A DNA stretch of 64,000 nt from Streptomyces cellulosae (GTDB lineage Bacteria; Actinomycetota; Actinomycetes; Streptomycetales; Streptomycetaceae): positions 71,532 through 135,531 of the forward strand of contig NZ_JOEV01000015.1 in NCBI RefSeq assembly GCF_000721105.1, written 5' to 3'. Below the pieces are notes generated by a model. It saw only the letters and a list, made by a program, of their open reading frames with translations, was not told the DNA's origin and did no database searches. Shown one piece after another: positions 38,052-47,074 of this stretch. Both the position numbers and the translations under genes were made by a program. Position 1 is the first letter of the stretch, and each line of letters begins with the position of its first letter.

Positions 38052-39626
38052 ATGGCCGTATACGGCATCGACCTGGGGACGACCTACTCGTGCGTTGCAC
38101 GGATCGACGACGTCGGCAGAGCAACGGTGCTGCGCAACCTCGAAGGGGCGGACACCACGCCGTCCGTCGTCTACTTCGAGAGCGCCGACAGCGTGGTCGT
38201 GGGGCAGAGCGCCAAGGACGCCACCGTCCTCGACCCCGAGCACGTCGTGCAGCTCATCAAGCGGGACATGGGCGATGTGGTGCCGCGTGAGTTCCACGGC
38301 CGCACCTACACACCCGAGGAGATCTCCGCCCGCATCCTGCGCAAACTCGTCGAGGACGCGAAGGCCGTCGGCGGCGACGAGGCGCACGACGTGGTGATCA
38401 GCGTGCCCGCCTACTTCGGGCTCGCCGAGCGGGACGCCACCCGCAAGGCCGGCGAGATCGCCGGACTGCGCGTCCTCGACGTGGTCGCCGAGCCCATCGC
38501 GGCCGCACTCGACTACGGGGCCCTGGAAGGAGACGAGGAGCGCGGGGACCGCTCCATCCTCGTGTACGACCTGGGCGGAGGCACGTTCGACACCACTGTG
38601 CTCACCCTGCACGGGCGCGAGCTGACCGTGCTGTGCACGGACGGCGCGAAGGAGCTGGGCGGCAGCGACTTCGACGACCGCATCGTCACGCACATGGCGG
38701 AGCGGTTCCGTGAGCGCTTCCCGGACGTCGACGACCCGCTGTCCGACCCCCAGTCCGAGACGCAGCTGCGCAAGGACGCCGAGGAGGCGAAGAAGGCGCT
38801 GTCCTTCCGCGAGCGCTACGTCGTCCGCGTCATGCACCAGGGCAGGGTCGAACCGGTGGAGCTGACCCGGGGGCTGATCGAGGAGCTGACGCGTGACCTG
38901 CTCGACCGCACCGTCGACATCACCCGCCGCACCGTGGAACTGGCCGCGGAACGCGGCGTGTCGTCCTTCGACGATGTGCTGCTCGTCGGCGGCGCCACCA
39001 AGATGCCCGCGGTCGCCGCGGCCCTGCGCGCCCAGTTCGGCTTCGAGCCCAGGCTGCACAACCCCGACCTCGCGGTGGCCCGCGGCGCCGCGCTGTACGC
39101 CCTCGACCGGGCCACGTACATCCTCTCCAGCGGCGAACTCCCTGCCGAGCAAGCACCGGACGTGCCGGAGACCGGCCTCACCCACCGCCCGTACGAAATC
39201 TCCACCGTCGCCTCACGCGGTTACGGCATCCAGGTCACGGACATCGACACCGGCCGGGAGTACGTCACCCATCTCGTGCACGCCAACGACACCCTGCCGG
39301 CGTCGGTGACGGACGACTTCTACACCCTCCGCGACGGCCAGCGAATGGTCCGGATCCAGGTGATGGAACAGGCGGGCGCGGTGGAGTCGGAGGAGCTGCA
39401 GCACAACACCGAGGTCGCGCAAGGCGCGTTGAAGATCCCGCCGGGGAAACCCGCGCGCTGGCCCTTCCAATGCGTGTTCACGCTCGACTCCTCCGGACTG
39501 CTCACCGTCGTGGCCACCGAACGGGAGAGCGGTGAGCAGATCGAGATCTCTCTTCAGATCGGAGGTCTGTCCCAGGAGGCGGTGGACGAGGCGCGGGTCG
39601 CGATGAGCCGCCAGCGGATCGGCTGA
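38052..39626 (+). CDS. Hsp70/DnaK-family chaperone, short form without lid
   Basis: A 524-residue Hsp70. The actin-like ATPase domain is complete: GIDLGTTYSCVA (phosphate 1), VYDLGGGTFDTT (phosphate 2), VVAEPIAAALDYG and LVGGATKMPAV. A beta-sandwich substrate-binding domain follows (VTDIDTGREYVTHLVHANDT). The protein ends at SLQIGGLSQEAVDEARVAMS, just past the beta-domain, so the alpha-helical lid and tail of DnaK (about 600-640 residues) are missing. A role in remodelling cluster proteins is inferred from the adjacent GrpE-like gene; no J-domain protein is encoded nearby. GGGAG precedes ATG 38052. Confidence 0.9.
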   Translation: MAVYGIDLGTTYSCVARIDDVGRATVLRNLEGADTTPSVVYFESADSVVVGQSAKDATVLDPEHVVQLIKRDMGDVVPREFHGRTYTPEEISARILRKLVEDAKAVGGDEAHDVVISVPAYFGLAERDATRKAGEIAGLRVLDVVAEPIAAALDYGALEGDEERGDRSILVYDLGGGTFDTTVLTLHGRELTVLCTDGAKELGGSDFDDRIVTHMAERFRERFPDVDDPLSDPQSETQLRKDAEEAKKALSFRERYVVRVMHQGRVEPVELTRGLIEELTRDLLDRTVDITRRTVELAAERGVSSFDDVLLVGGATKMPAVAAALRAQFGFEPRLHNPDLAVARGAALYALDRATYILSSGELPAEQAPDVPETGLTHRPYEISTVASRGYGIQVTDIDTGREYVTHLVHANDTLPASVTDDFYTLRDGQRMVRIQVMEQAGAVESEELQHNTEVAQGALKIPPGKPARWPFQCVFTLDSSGLLTVVATERESGEQIEISLQIGGLSQEAVDEARVAMSRQRIG

Positions 39627-39653
39627 TCGCGGGCAGGACGGGGGGACAAGGCC

Positions 39654-42281
39654 ATGGCCTTCGACGAGGCGCGCTACCGGCGCGAGGTGCTCGACGCCGG
39701 GTTGCCCGTGACCGAGCACCTGCGCACGCGCTACCAGCTGCCGCAGCGCCTCGACGGGCGGGCGGTCGCCGAGGCGGTCGCCGCGGTCCGCGCCTGCTGG
39801 CGCCGCAGTCGGTCCCGGCTCAAGTACCGTGCCGTCATCGAGCAGTTGGAGGCCGGGTACCTCATCCACCGGCCACTGCTGGACGCGGCCGTCGCCGGGG
39901 ATCCGGGACCACTGCGGGCCGCCCTCGAAGCGCACGGCCGACGCGCCGAATCCGATCGGGCCCGGCTGCGCGCGGCCCTGGAGGAGGCCACCGGCGGGCT
40001 CGGCATGCTCGCCGAGGCCACGGTCGCGGAGATCGCCGCCGCCCACCGGGTCAACGAGGAACGGGTACGGGACCTGCTGCCCGCCCTCGGGCTGCGTGTC
40101 GCCGAGCCCGACCCACTGCCCCGTGCGGTGCCGCACCCCGCGTACGCGCGCTGCGCCGGCCACCTGGAGGTGCTGGGGCTGCGGCACCTGGGCGACTTCT
40201 TCGCGACGGGCACGCTCGGCGGGCGGACCGAGCGGCCCGTGCACGTCTTCGAGGTGTACCCGGCCGACCCGCCGGGCATCGAGGCGGCGGCGCGCCGCTG
40301 GGGACGGCTGCCGCACGGCGCCGCGCACACAGCGGCCCAGGCCGTGATCGCCGCCGTCCGTGGCGTGCTGACCGAGCAGGGCCCGGAAGGACTCGCCCGA
40401 ATCCTGCTCCATGAACTGGCGGTGCCGCTGCGGACGCGGCATGCCGCCCGCGCGACCCCGGCCACGCTCCTCGCCCACGCCGTGGAGGAGCTGTCGGTCG
40501 CCGAGGACGACGCGCGCCGGCTGGTGTTCGCGGTGCTGCACGAGGCGGCCGGGGACCCGGTGTCGGAGCGGCTGCGACGCCTGGCCGCGGACGGGCGGCT
40601 CGCCGAGGCGGCGGCCGTGGCGGACCGGTTGCCGCCGGGCTCGCTCGCCGAGGACGTGCGCGCACTGGCCGAGCATGTGCGCGGGAAACTCGTCGAGGCG
40701 CGCGGCCTGGTGGACCGTGCGCGCCGACTGCCGCCGACCGAGGCGGACCAGGCCTGGGACCTGCTGGAACAGGCGGAGGCGGCTGTCCGCGACCTGCCGG
40801 GAATCGACACCGTGCGCCGCAGCCTCGCGGTCCGCCCGGTGTCCGGCCTCACCACGACCCCGGACGGCGCGGGCGTCACCGTCCAGTGGCGGCACTCACC
40901 GTCCACAAGGGGCGAGCCCGAGTATGTGCTGCTGCGGACCGAGCGGCGCCCGCCCCGCGGCCCGGCCGACGGCACGGCGCTGCCGCTGGCCTCGCCGCGT
41001 GCCACCTCGTACGTGGACGGCTCGCCCCCGCCCTGCGTCCCGCTCCACTACGCGGTCGCCGTGCGCCGGGCCGCCGAACCGGGCAGCCCGACCTCGCCGC
41101 TCGCCGTGGCCGGGCCCGTCGTGCACTGGCCCGAGGTCGCCGACGCCCACCTGCGCCTCGGGGACCGCCGGATCACCGCCTACTGGACCTGCCCGGACCG
41201 AGCCCGGTCCGTCGAGGTCGTCCGCACCGCTGCGGACGGCGAGGCGGTGCCGATCGCCACCCGCCGCGACGGCTTCACGGACGACGGGCTCGCCAACGGC
41301 ACGACGTACGCCTACCGCATCCGCGCCGTCTACCGCACCGACGACGGAGCGTCCGTGCGCACGGAGGGCGTCCGGCGCACCGCCACGCCCCTCGCGCCGC
41401 CCGAGCCGGTCACCGGCCTGGACATCCGCTTCGTGGACGATCACCTCCTGGCCCGACTCGACCCGCTGCCCGACGCAGAAGTGCGCCTGTACGGCTTCGA
41501 CGACGCGCCCCCGTGGCCGGCCGGAACCCGGCTGCGCACGGCGGAACTCCCCGGGCGTCCGATCGTGGCGGAATCCGGCCCGGACGGGCTGCGGTTCCCG
41601 CCGCCGGGCCGGCCCATCCTGGTGCTCGCGGTCACGGTCGCCGGGGACCGCGCCGTCACAGGCGCACACGCCGTGGCCGCCGCGCAGGCGCTCGGCACCC
41701 CCACGCTCACCCGGCACGGCGGCACCGGCGTGGCCGTCGTCTTCGACTGGCCGCCGGACAGCGGCGACGAGGTCGAGGTCACCTGGCGGACCCCCGCCGA
41801 GGCGGGGGAGCAGCGGCGCACCGTCACTCGTGCCACCTACCGGCACGAGGCTGGAGTGCGGCTGCCGGTCGCGGACGGCGCCGGGGTGGAAGTCGAGGTG
41901 CGGCCGCTCGCCCTGCTCGGCGGGCTGCCCGCATACGGTCCGCCGAGCACGGCGGTACTGCCGCCGCGTGCCGAGGTCGACTACCGGCTGGAGCGGCACG
42001 GCCTGCCCGGACGTCGCACGGTCACCGCTGTCTTCACGGCGCGCACCACCGTACGAGCCGAGCGGCTGCTGCTGGTCCGCTCCCGCGGCCCCCTCTGGCC
42101 GCTGGAGCCCGCCGACGGGGACGTCCTCGCGGAAGCCGCCGACGTGACGCTCACCCCGGGGCGGGACATGAAGCTGTCGGCGCGCCTGGCCCGCGGCCCG
42201 GGCGGCAGGCTGCGCTGCTTCGCCGTCGGCGAGGCATTGGTGCTGCGCGATCCGCCGCAGCACACGCTCAAGGTCACTTAG
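39654..42281 (+). CDS. Large protein with helical N-terminus and fibronectin type III-like domains
   Basis: An 875-residue protein. Residues 1-390 are helical and Arg/Ala/Glu-rich, with a YRREVLDAGLPVTEH opening, and match no family I can name. From about 390 on there are at least two fibronectin type III-like beta sandwiches (PVSGLTTTPDGAGVTVQW; TTYAYRIRAVYRTDDG), then further beta-rich segments to the end. There is no signal peptide or transmembrane helix, so the Fn3 domains are probably intracellular scaffolds. It lies between the Hsp70 and GTPase genes, spaced 28 and 12 bp, in one operon. It may be a chaperone client or adaptor (inference). Confidence 0.75.
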   Translation: MAFDEARYRREVLDAGLPVTEHLRTRYQLPQRLDGRAVAEAVAAVRACWRRSRSRLKYRAVIEQLEAGYLIHRPLLDAAVAGDPGPLRAALEAHGRRAESDRARLRAALEEATGGLGMLAEATVAEIAAAHRVNEERVRDLLPALGLRVAEPDPLPRAVPHPAYARCAGHLEVLGLRHLGDFFATGTLGGRTERPVHVFEVYPADPPGIEAAARRWGRLPHGAAHTAAQAVIAAVRGVLTEQGPEGLARILLHELAVPLRTRHAARATPATLLAHAVEELSVAEDDARRLVFAVLHEAAGDPVSERLRRLAADGRLAEAAAVADRLPPGSLAEDVRALAEHVRGKLVEARGLVDRARRLPPTEADQAWDLLEQAEAAVRDLPGIDTVRRSLAVRPVSGLTTTPDGAGVTVQWRHSPSTRGEPEYVLLRTERRPPRGPADGTALPLASPRATSYVDGSPPPCVPLHYAVAVRRAAEPGSPTSPLAVAGPVVHWPEVADAHLRLGDRRITAYWTCPDRARSVEVVRTAADGEAVPIATRRDGFTDDGLANGTTYAYRIRAVYRTDDGASVRTEGVRRTATPLAPPEPVTGLDIRFVDDHLLARLDPLPDAEVRLYGFDDAPPWPAGTRLRTAELPGRPIVAESGPDGLRFPPPGRPILVLAVTVAGDRAVTGAHAVAAAQALGTPTLTRHGGTGVAVVFDWPPDSGDEVEVTWRTPAEAGEQRRTVTRATYRHEAGVRLPVADGAGVEVEVRPLALLGGLPAYGPPSTAVLPPRAEVDYRLERHGLPGRRTVTAVFTARTTVRAERLLLVRSRGPLWPLEPADGDVLAEAADVTLTPGRDMKLSARLARGPGGRLRCFAVGEALVLRDPPQHTLKVT

Positions 42282-42292
42282 GGGGAGTGGAC

Positions 42293-43381
42293 GTGAGACT
42301 GCCGTGGCGTCGCACCTGGGTGTGCCCGCACTGCTTCCGGCGCATCTCCAGGGCGCAGATCGCGTACGTCTGCGCGAGCGGCGCCGCCTGCGCCGAGGAC
42401 CGACGCCTCGCCTCCGCCAACCCACGGACCGGTTCGGCGGAGTGCGGCACCTGCGGCCGCACCACCACCCGGCTGCGCTGCACCGCCTGCGCGGGCAGGC
42501 TGCCGGAGGGCTATCTGCGCACTCCCGGAAAGCTGGTGGCGCTCGCCGGACCGGTCAGCTCCGGCAAGAGCACCTACATCGGCGTCCTCGTGCACGAACT
42601 GCTGCACCGGCTCGGCGCCGAACTGGACGCCGCGCTGCTCCCCTGCGACGACGACACGATGGCCGACTACCACGAACGCTACGAACGGCACCTGTACGAC
42701 GAGCAGCAGACCGTCCCCAAGACCGCCGAGCACGACGCGGACCGCCCCCTCGTGCATCGCCTCAGCCGCACCCGGCGGGGCCGTTTCGGACGCGCCGACA
42801 AGCGGGTGCTGAGCCTGGTCTTCCTCGACACCGCGGGCGAGCGTTTCGCCTCGCGCGACCGTATGGAGACCGAGTTGCGCTACTTCCTCGCGGCCGACGC
42901 CGTCGTCGTCCTCGTCGACCCGCAGGACCTGCCCGGCGCACCGGTGAAGGACGGCGACGGGGTACCGGGCCGGTCGGGCGACGTGCTCGCCCGGGTGCTG
43001 GGCCATCTGGGCGGCGGAGGGAAGGTGACCGTGCCGGTCGCGGTCGCCCTCACCAAGGCCGACCTTCTGTGGCCGCACCTGCCGGACAACTCCCCGCTGC
43101 ACCGGACCCGCCGCCCCGGCCCCGTCTTCGACGCCGACGACCGGGCGGCCGTCCACGCCGAGCTGCAGGCCCTGCTGCGGCGCTGGCAGGAGCACCAACT
43201 CGACGCGCGGCTCGACCAGTTCTGCACCGACTACCAGCTGTTCGCGCTGTCCACGCTCGGTACCGCTCCCCGGCGGGGCGGCGGGCTCGGACTCGGCGGC
43301 GTGGTACGCCCGCACCGGGTGGAGGACCCCCTGATGTGGCTGCTGCACCGCTTCGGCGCCCTCGACCGGGGACGGGGGTGA
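42293..43381 (+). CDS. Zinc-ribbon P-loop GTPase-like protein (double-GTPase 2 type)
   Basis: A 362-residue protein. Residues 11-66 carry cysteine pairs of two zinc ribbons (CPHC at 11-14, Cys27/Cys33, CGTC at 51-54, CTAC at 63-66). The P-loop is GPVSSGKST (86-94), followed by a switch-like FLDTAGERF (G3) and LTKADLL (G4). The G4 motif reads TKAD, and the combination resembles the actinobacterial double-GTPase (DO-GTPase2) family. GTG 42293 has GGGGGAG six bases ahead. It is immediately followed by the GAP1-like gene, its usual partner. Nucleotide and trigger unknown. Confidence 0.82.
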   Translation: MRLPWRRTWVCPHCFRRISRAQIAYVCASGAACAEDRRLASANPRTGSAECGTCGRTTTRLRCTACAGRLPEGYLRTPGKLVALAGPVSSGKSTYIGVLVHELLHRLGAELDAALLPCDDDTMADYHERYERHLYDEQQTVPKTAEHDADRPLVHRLSRTRRGRFGRADKRVLSLVFLDTAGERFASRDRMETELRYFLAADAVVVLVDPQDLPGAPVKDGDGVPGRSGDVLARVLGHLGGGGKVTVPVAVALTKADLLWPHLPDNSPLHRTRRPGPVFDADDRAAVHAELQALLRRWQEHQLDARLDQFCTDYQLFALSTLGTAPRRGGGLGLGGVVRPHRVEDPLMWLLHRFGALDRGRG

Positions 43382-43386
43382 CACGT

Positions 43387-44817
43387 ATGGCCGGACAGGC
43401 GCACTACACGTCCGCCCCGCCCTCGGCCGACGCACCCCACGGAGGCTTCCGCTTCACCGCCGTCTCCCCGACGGCCCGCCCCGCACTCGATGTCCTGCGC
43501 CCGCTGACGGGCTACCCGCTGCCGGCGGGCATGGACCGCGATCGCCCCTTGCCCGTGGCCTTCGCCTACGACCGACCCGACGACGGTGCGGCCGTGCTGA
43601 CCCGCACCCGTCTGTCCGGCCAGGACTACACCGGCCGCTGGGGCAACCACTTCTGCCACGTCTTGTACGCCACTCCCGACGAACTGGCCGGTCTGCGCCC
43701 CGTCGAGCTGTGGGACACCCCTCACTGGGCCCCGACGCCGGCGCACGACGACGGCCACGATCTGCCCGACCTCACCCCACTCGTCCCGGGCAGCGCCGTC
43801 GGGCCCGACCGGGTGGCCCGCTTGCTGGCCGGCCTCGGCGACCCCGGCGTGCGCCTCCTGGAGCGTCTGCTCACCGCGGCTCTGCGGGCGCTGGCAGGCG
43901 AGGGCCCCGGCGCCACCCTGGTCTCCGCGGACGCGGACCGTGTCGTCGACTGGATCGCCGCCGTCTCCTACACCCTGCCCGCCGGCCTGGCCGCCCGGCT
44001 GTCGTTCACGACGTACACCGCGCGGCCGCAGGATGACCACCGCCATCTGACCGGGACCCTGCCGGAGACCGGGGAGCGGGCACCGGGCCCGGTGTTCCAC
44101 CTCGACCGACTGACCGGGGACGGCTGTCCGGAGCCGAGCGCGCCGGCGCGGTTCCTCTCGGGCGCGTTGGGCAGCGGGCGCCTCGATGTCCTGGACGCCG
44201 TCGCGGACCTGTGGGACGCGGTTCCCGCGGACGGCGTCGAGGCAGGCGTACGGCGGCTGCGGGCCGGGTGCGCGCTGCTCGCGCCCGACGGCGATGCGGA
44301 AGCCTTCCGCGGGGAAGGCGCCGGGTTAGCCGGCTTCGTACGTGCGCTGGCTCAGCTGCGGCCGGAGAAGGCGGGACTGGCGCCTGAGCACCTGAGGGAC
44401 GCCGCCGCACGCCATCTCGCCGAGGGGACGGCATCCCTCGGCGACGTACGGGCCGCGCTCGCTCCGCTGCCCGAACCGTACCGGGCGGCTGTCCTCGCCG
44501 GACTGCTCGCCGCCCTCGAAGCCTCCGCCGGCTTGCGGACCGCCGCCCTGGACGCGCAGGCGTGCGCCTCCCTCGTCTCCCTCGCGGACGAAACCCCGGA
44601 CGTGCTCGCCGCCACCCCCGCCACCGCACTGCACGTGCTGCGCCGGGCCCCCGGGGAGCCGCGGCCGGCCGCGCTGCGGATCCTGCGGCTGTTCCGGCAG
44701 GGGCTGTGGGAGGAGACGGAGACCTACGAGGCCCTGCGCGACCTGATGCCGGCCGAGGATCCGGAAAGGACGCCACGGCTGCTGTGGCGACGCGGGCCGG
44801 CCCGGGAGCGGGAGTGA
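43387..44817 (+). CDS. GTPase-associated protein 1 (GAP1)-like protein
   Basis: A 476-residue protein. The N-terminal 150 residues match the GAP1-N2 pattern as I recall it: a QAHYTSAP opening, GFRFTAVSP, then a YPLP/Ala-rich block and GNHFCHVLYA. A helical middle region (VDWIAAVSYTLPAGLAARLS, FTTYTARPQDDHRH) resembles GAP1-M. The remaining part is Ala/Leu-rich helical repeats. Proteins of this group are encoded next to double-GTPases in predicted conflict or signalling systems. ATG 43387 has GGGGGTGA upstream, which overlaps the preceding stop. Biochemical function unknown; this call relies on remembered family resemblance. Confidence 0.7.
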   Translation: MAGQAHYTSAPPSADAPHGGFRFTAVSPTARPALDVLRPLTGYPLPAGMDRDRPLPVAFAYDRPDDGAAVLTRTRLSGQDYTGRWGNHFCHVLYATPDELAGLRPVELWDTPHWAPTPAHDDGHDLPDLTPLVPGSAVGPDRVARLLAGLGDPGVRLLERLLTAALRALAGEGPGATLVSADADRVVDWIAAVSYTLPAGLAARLSFTTYTARPQDDHRHLTGTLPETGERAPGPVFHLDRLTGDGCPEPSAPARFLSGALGSGRLDVLDAVADLWDAVPADGVEAGVRRLRAGCALLAPDGDAEAFRGEGAGLAGFVRALAQLRPEKAGLAPEHLRDAAARHLAEGTASLGDVRAALAPLPEPYRAAVLAGLLAALEASAGLRTAALDAQACASLVSLADETPDVLAATPATALHVLRRAPGEPRPAALRILRLFRQGLWEETETYEALRDLMPAEDPERTPRLLWRRGPARERE

Positions 44818-44820
44818 GCC

Positions 44821-47070
44821 GTGGCGAACCCCGTGATCCTGCTCCTCGCCATCGTCCTGTTCGTCGTCCTGGTCGTCGGCCACGGCGTCTCCATCACCCT
44901 GCCCAAGCTGGTGTGGGCCCAACTGCACACCGTCTGGCGGACCTTCGGCCGGGCGGCACCCACGCCACCCGACCCGCACGGTGAGCCGGCCACCCCCGCC
45001 TACCTCCGCGTCACAGCCGCGCGCGACCTGCGCGCGACCTGGTGGGACGGACTCGAGCGGCACGAACGGCTGATGGGCGACGCCGAGCGGTTCCTGGTCG
45101 ACCGGGTGAGCGACGCGTTCCGCCGGTCGCAACAGCACGGGACCGGCGGGCAGGGCTGCCTGATGCTCTTCCTGCGCCCGGCCTTCCTGCTGACGGCCGT
45201 CGCCGTCGTACTGACCGCGACCACGCTCACCATCCTTCCGTTTCTGTTCGCGCTGCTGGCATGGGCGCTGGGCTGTGCCCTCTGGGCTGCGTGGTGGTCG
45301 GTCTGGGCGGCCGTCGCGCGGACGGGGCGCGCGGTGCGCGGCGGGCCGGCGCCGTGCCCGTACACCGGCTGCGGGCGCACCATCCACCGCCCGGTCAGGC
45401 TGTGCCCGACGTGCCGGGCCGGACACCGGCAGCTGGTGCCCAACCGGTACGGCGCCTTCTTCCACCGCTGCCGTTGCGGCACCCATCTGCCCGCCGTCCT
45501 CGGCGTGCGCCGTCTGGACGCGTGCTGCCCGCACTGCGGGAAGGCGCTGCCCGCCGGATACGAACGGGCGAGGGTCGTCGTGCTCGTCGGGGGCTCGGAC
45601 GCGCAGCGCGCCGGAGTGCACGCGCAGGTGCTGGCCGAGCTCGGCGCCACGTCCGGGGCGGAGCCGCCGCTCGTGCGCACCGACAAGACGCCTGTCCTGG
45701 TGTACGACCCGCCTGGTGACGCGTACGGCTGTCAGGAGTCGGTGGCCGCGCTGGACGTGGTGCGCCGGGCCCACGGACTGCTGCTGGTGGTGGACGACCC
45801 CGCCGCGCACAGCGATGCCGTGCACGCCGTGACCCGGGTCCTGCACGTCCTCACCGCCCTGCCCACGCGCCGCCGCAGGCACCGTTTCGCACTGCTGTAC
45901 ACCCGAGGCGTGCAGGGCGACGACACCGCCGTGCGCGCACAGGTGGAGGCGGCCGGAGGCGGCCATCTGCTGCGCGCGCTCGACGCCACGGGCATGGCGG
46001 TGCGCTCCGTTCCGGCCTCGGCTCTCGCGGGGACGGTGTGGTGGCTGGCCGGTATGCCCGGTGTCGCGGGCTCCGGGGAGAGCATGGCGCCTGAGCCCGT
46101 GCGCCGACCCGGGAACGCCACGCTCCACCTCCCCCGGCACCGCGCCGCCCGGCACTCGCTCCTGATCACTCAGCTCGCCGGGTACCTGGTCCTTCCGTTC
46201 TTCCTGGTTCTCCTGCAGACGGGTGTGCTGCCGCCGTCCGCCTTCTTCGGCCTGCCCGGGACGTACGACAAGTGGCGGCATCCGCTGACCGGTTCGGTCC
46301 GCCAGGTCGACCTCACCGCGGCCGCGACCCGGGACTGGCCCAAGCTCAGCACCAGTTACTCGGCTCCGGGACATCCGCCGTCCGCCGCTCTGCCGGGCCA
46401 CGCGGGCTACTGGTCGGTCAAGGGATCCCCGCGGAAGAGCAACTGGCTGCGGATGGACTTCGGGATGCCGCTGCCGCTGAGCGAGGTGTCGGTGGACTTC
46501 GACCCTGACAGCGTCAAGTCGACGTTCGGGCCGGATGTCGACGTCGAGGCCCAGGTCGGCGCCCGCGAGGTCCGGCTGCCGATGGGGAGCCCTCACGAGC
46601 AGAGGCAAGGCGCCATGTTCAGCAAGGAGTACGGCTACGACATTCCTGTCCCGGAGCCCGTCGACTCCGTCCGCATCGGCCTGGGCTCCTCACTCGACAA
46701 GGACGACGACGAACAGCAGCTTCAGCTGCGCGAGTTCAACGTCCGCTGGACCAGTTCCGACGCCGTGCGCCTGCACCCGGCGGACGGCGGCCGGCTGGTC
46801 GTGGAGAACGCCACCGCACGCGACCTCGCCATCACCGTACGGCCGCCCCTGCTGCCCGCGGGCTGGCAGGCCACCCTCGTCGGACGGCCGTCCCGGACAC
46901 TCAGGGCGCACGACACGTACGAGGCACGCTGGCGGATCACGGCTCCCCGGGGGACCACGGCCCGCGCCCCCATCGCCTACGCCGTCGGCATCAGCGAGGA
47001 CGACCGGACCGTGACGGCACGCTGTCTGGCCCTCCTCACGGTCTCCGCGGACACCCAGCCGCTGTGCTGA
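44821..47070 (+). CDS. Membrane pseudo-GTPase with zinc ribbon and probable discoidin-like ectodomain
   Basis: A 749-residue protein. A transmembrane helix lies at residues 4-22, and two more at about 120-160 (LLTAVAVVLTATTLTILPFL, then ALLAWALGCALWAAWWSVW). Next is a zinc-ribbon set (CPYTGCGRTIHRP, LCPTC, CPHCGKALP). A GTPase-like domain follows, in which the P-loop is degraded (VVLVGGSDAQRAGVHA; no GKS/T), so it should not hydrolyse nucleotide. After a fourth helix near residue 455 come an F5/8-type C-like beta sandwich (SNWLRMDFGMPLPLSEVSVD) and a terminal NEW3-like domain, predicted outside. It is a candidate surface sensor for the cluster. Confidence 0.72.
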   Translation: MANPVILLLAIVLFVVLVVGHGVSITLPKLVWAQLHTVWRTFGRAAPTPPDPHGEPATPAYLRVTAARDLRATWWDGLERHERLMGDAERFLVDRVSDAFRRSQQHGTGGQGCLMLFLRPAFLLTAVAVVLTATTLTILPFLFALLAWALGCALWAAWWSVWAAVARTGRAVRGGPAPCPYTGCGRTIHRPVRLCPTCRAGHRQLVPNRYGAFFHRCRCGTHLPAVLGVRRLDACCPHCGKALPAGYERARVVVLVGGSDAQRAGVHAQVLAELGATSGAEPPLVRTDKTPVLVYDPPGDAYGCQESVAALDVVRRAHGLLLVVDDPAAHSDAVHAVTRVLHVLTALPTRRRRHRFALLYTRGVQGDDTAVRAQVEAAGGGHLLRALDATGMAVRSVPASALAGTVWWLAGMPGVAGSGESMAPEPVRRPGNATLHLPRHRAARHSLLITQLAGYLVLPFFLVLLQTGVLPPSAFFGLPGTYDKWRHPLTGSVRQVDLTAAATRDWPKLSTSYSAPGHPPSAALPGHAGYWSVKGSPRKSNWLRMDFGMPLPLSEVSVDFDPDSVKSTFGPDVDVEAQVGAREVRLPMGSPHEQRQGAMFSKEYGYDIPVPEPVDSVRIGLGSSLDKDDDEQQLQLREFNVRWTSSDAVRLHPADGGRLVVENATARDLAITVRPPLLPAGWQATLVGRPSRTLRAHDTYEARWRITAPRGTTARAPIAYAVGISEDDRTVTARCLALLTVSADTQPLC

Positions 47071-47074
47071 GGGC

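Noticed and set aside
38052..39626. The housekeeping dnaK of the organism
   Set aside because: Too short (no lid) and not flanked by dnaJ or hspR; it is better treated as a specialised Hsp70.
39590..39626. Third copy of the amyloid-like motif at the Hsp70 C-terminus (LQIGG)
   Set aside because: This segment is the normal end of the Hsp70 beta-domain and lacks the Asn/Gln/Gly spacing of the other two motifs.
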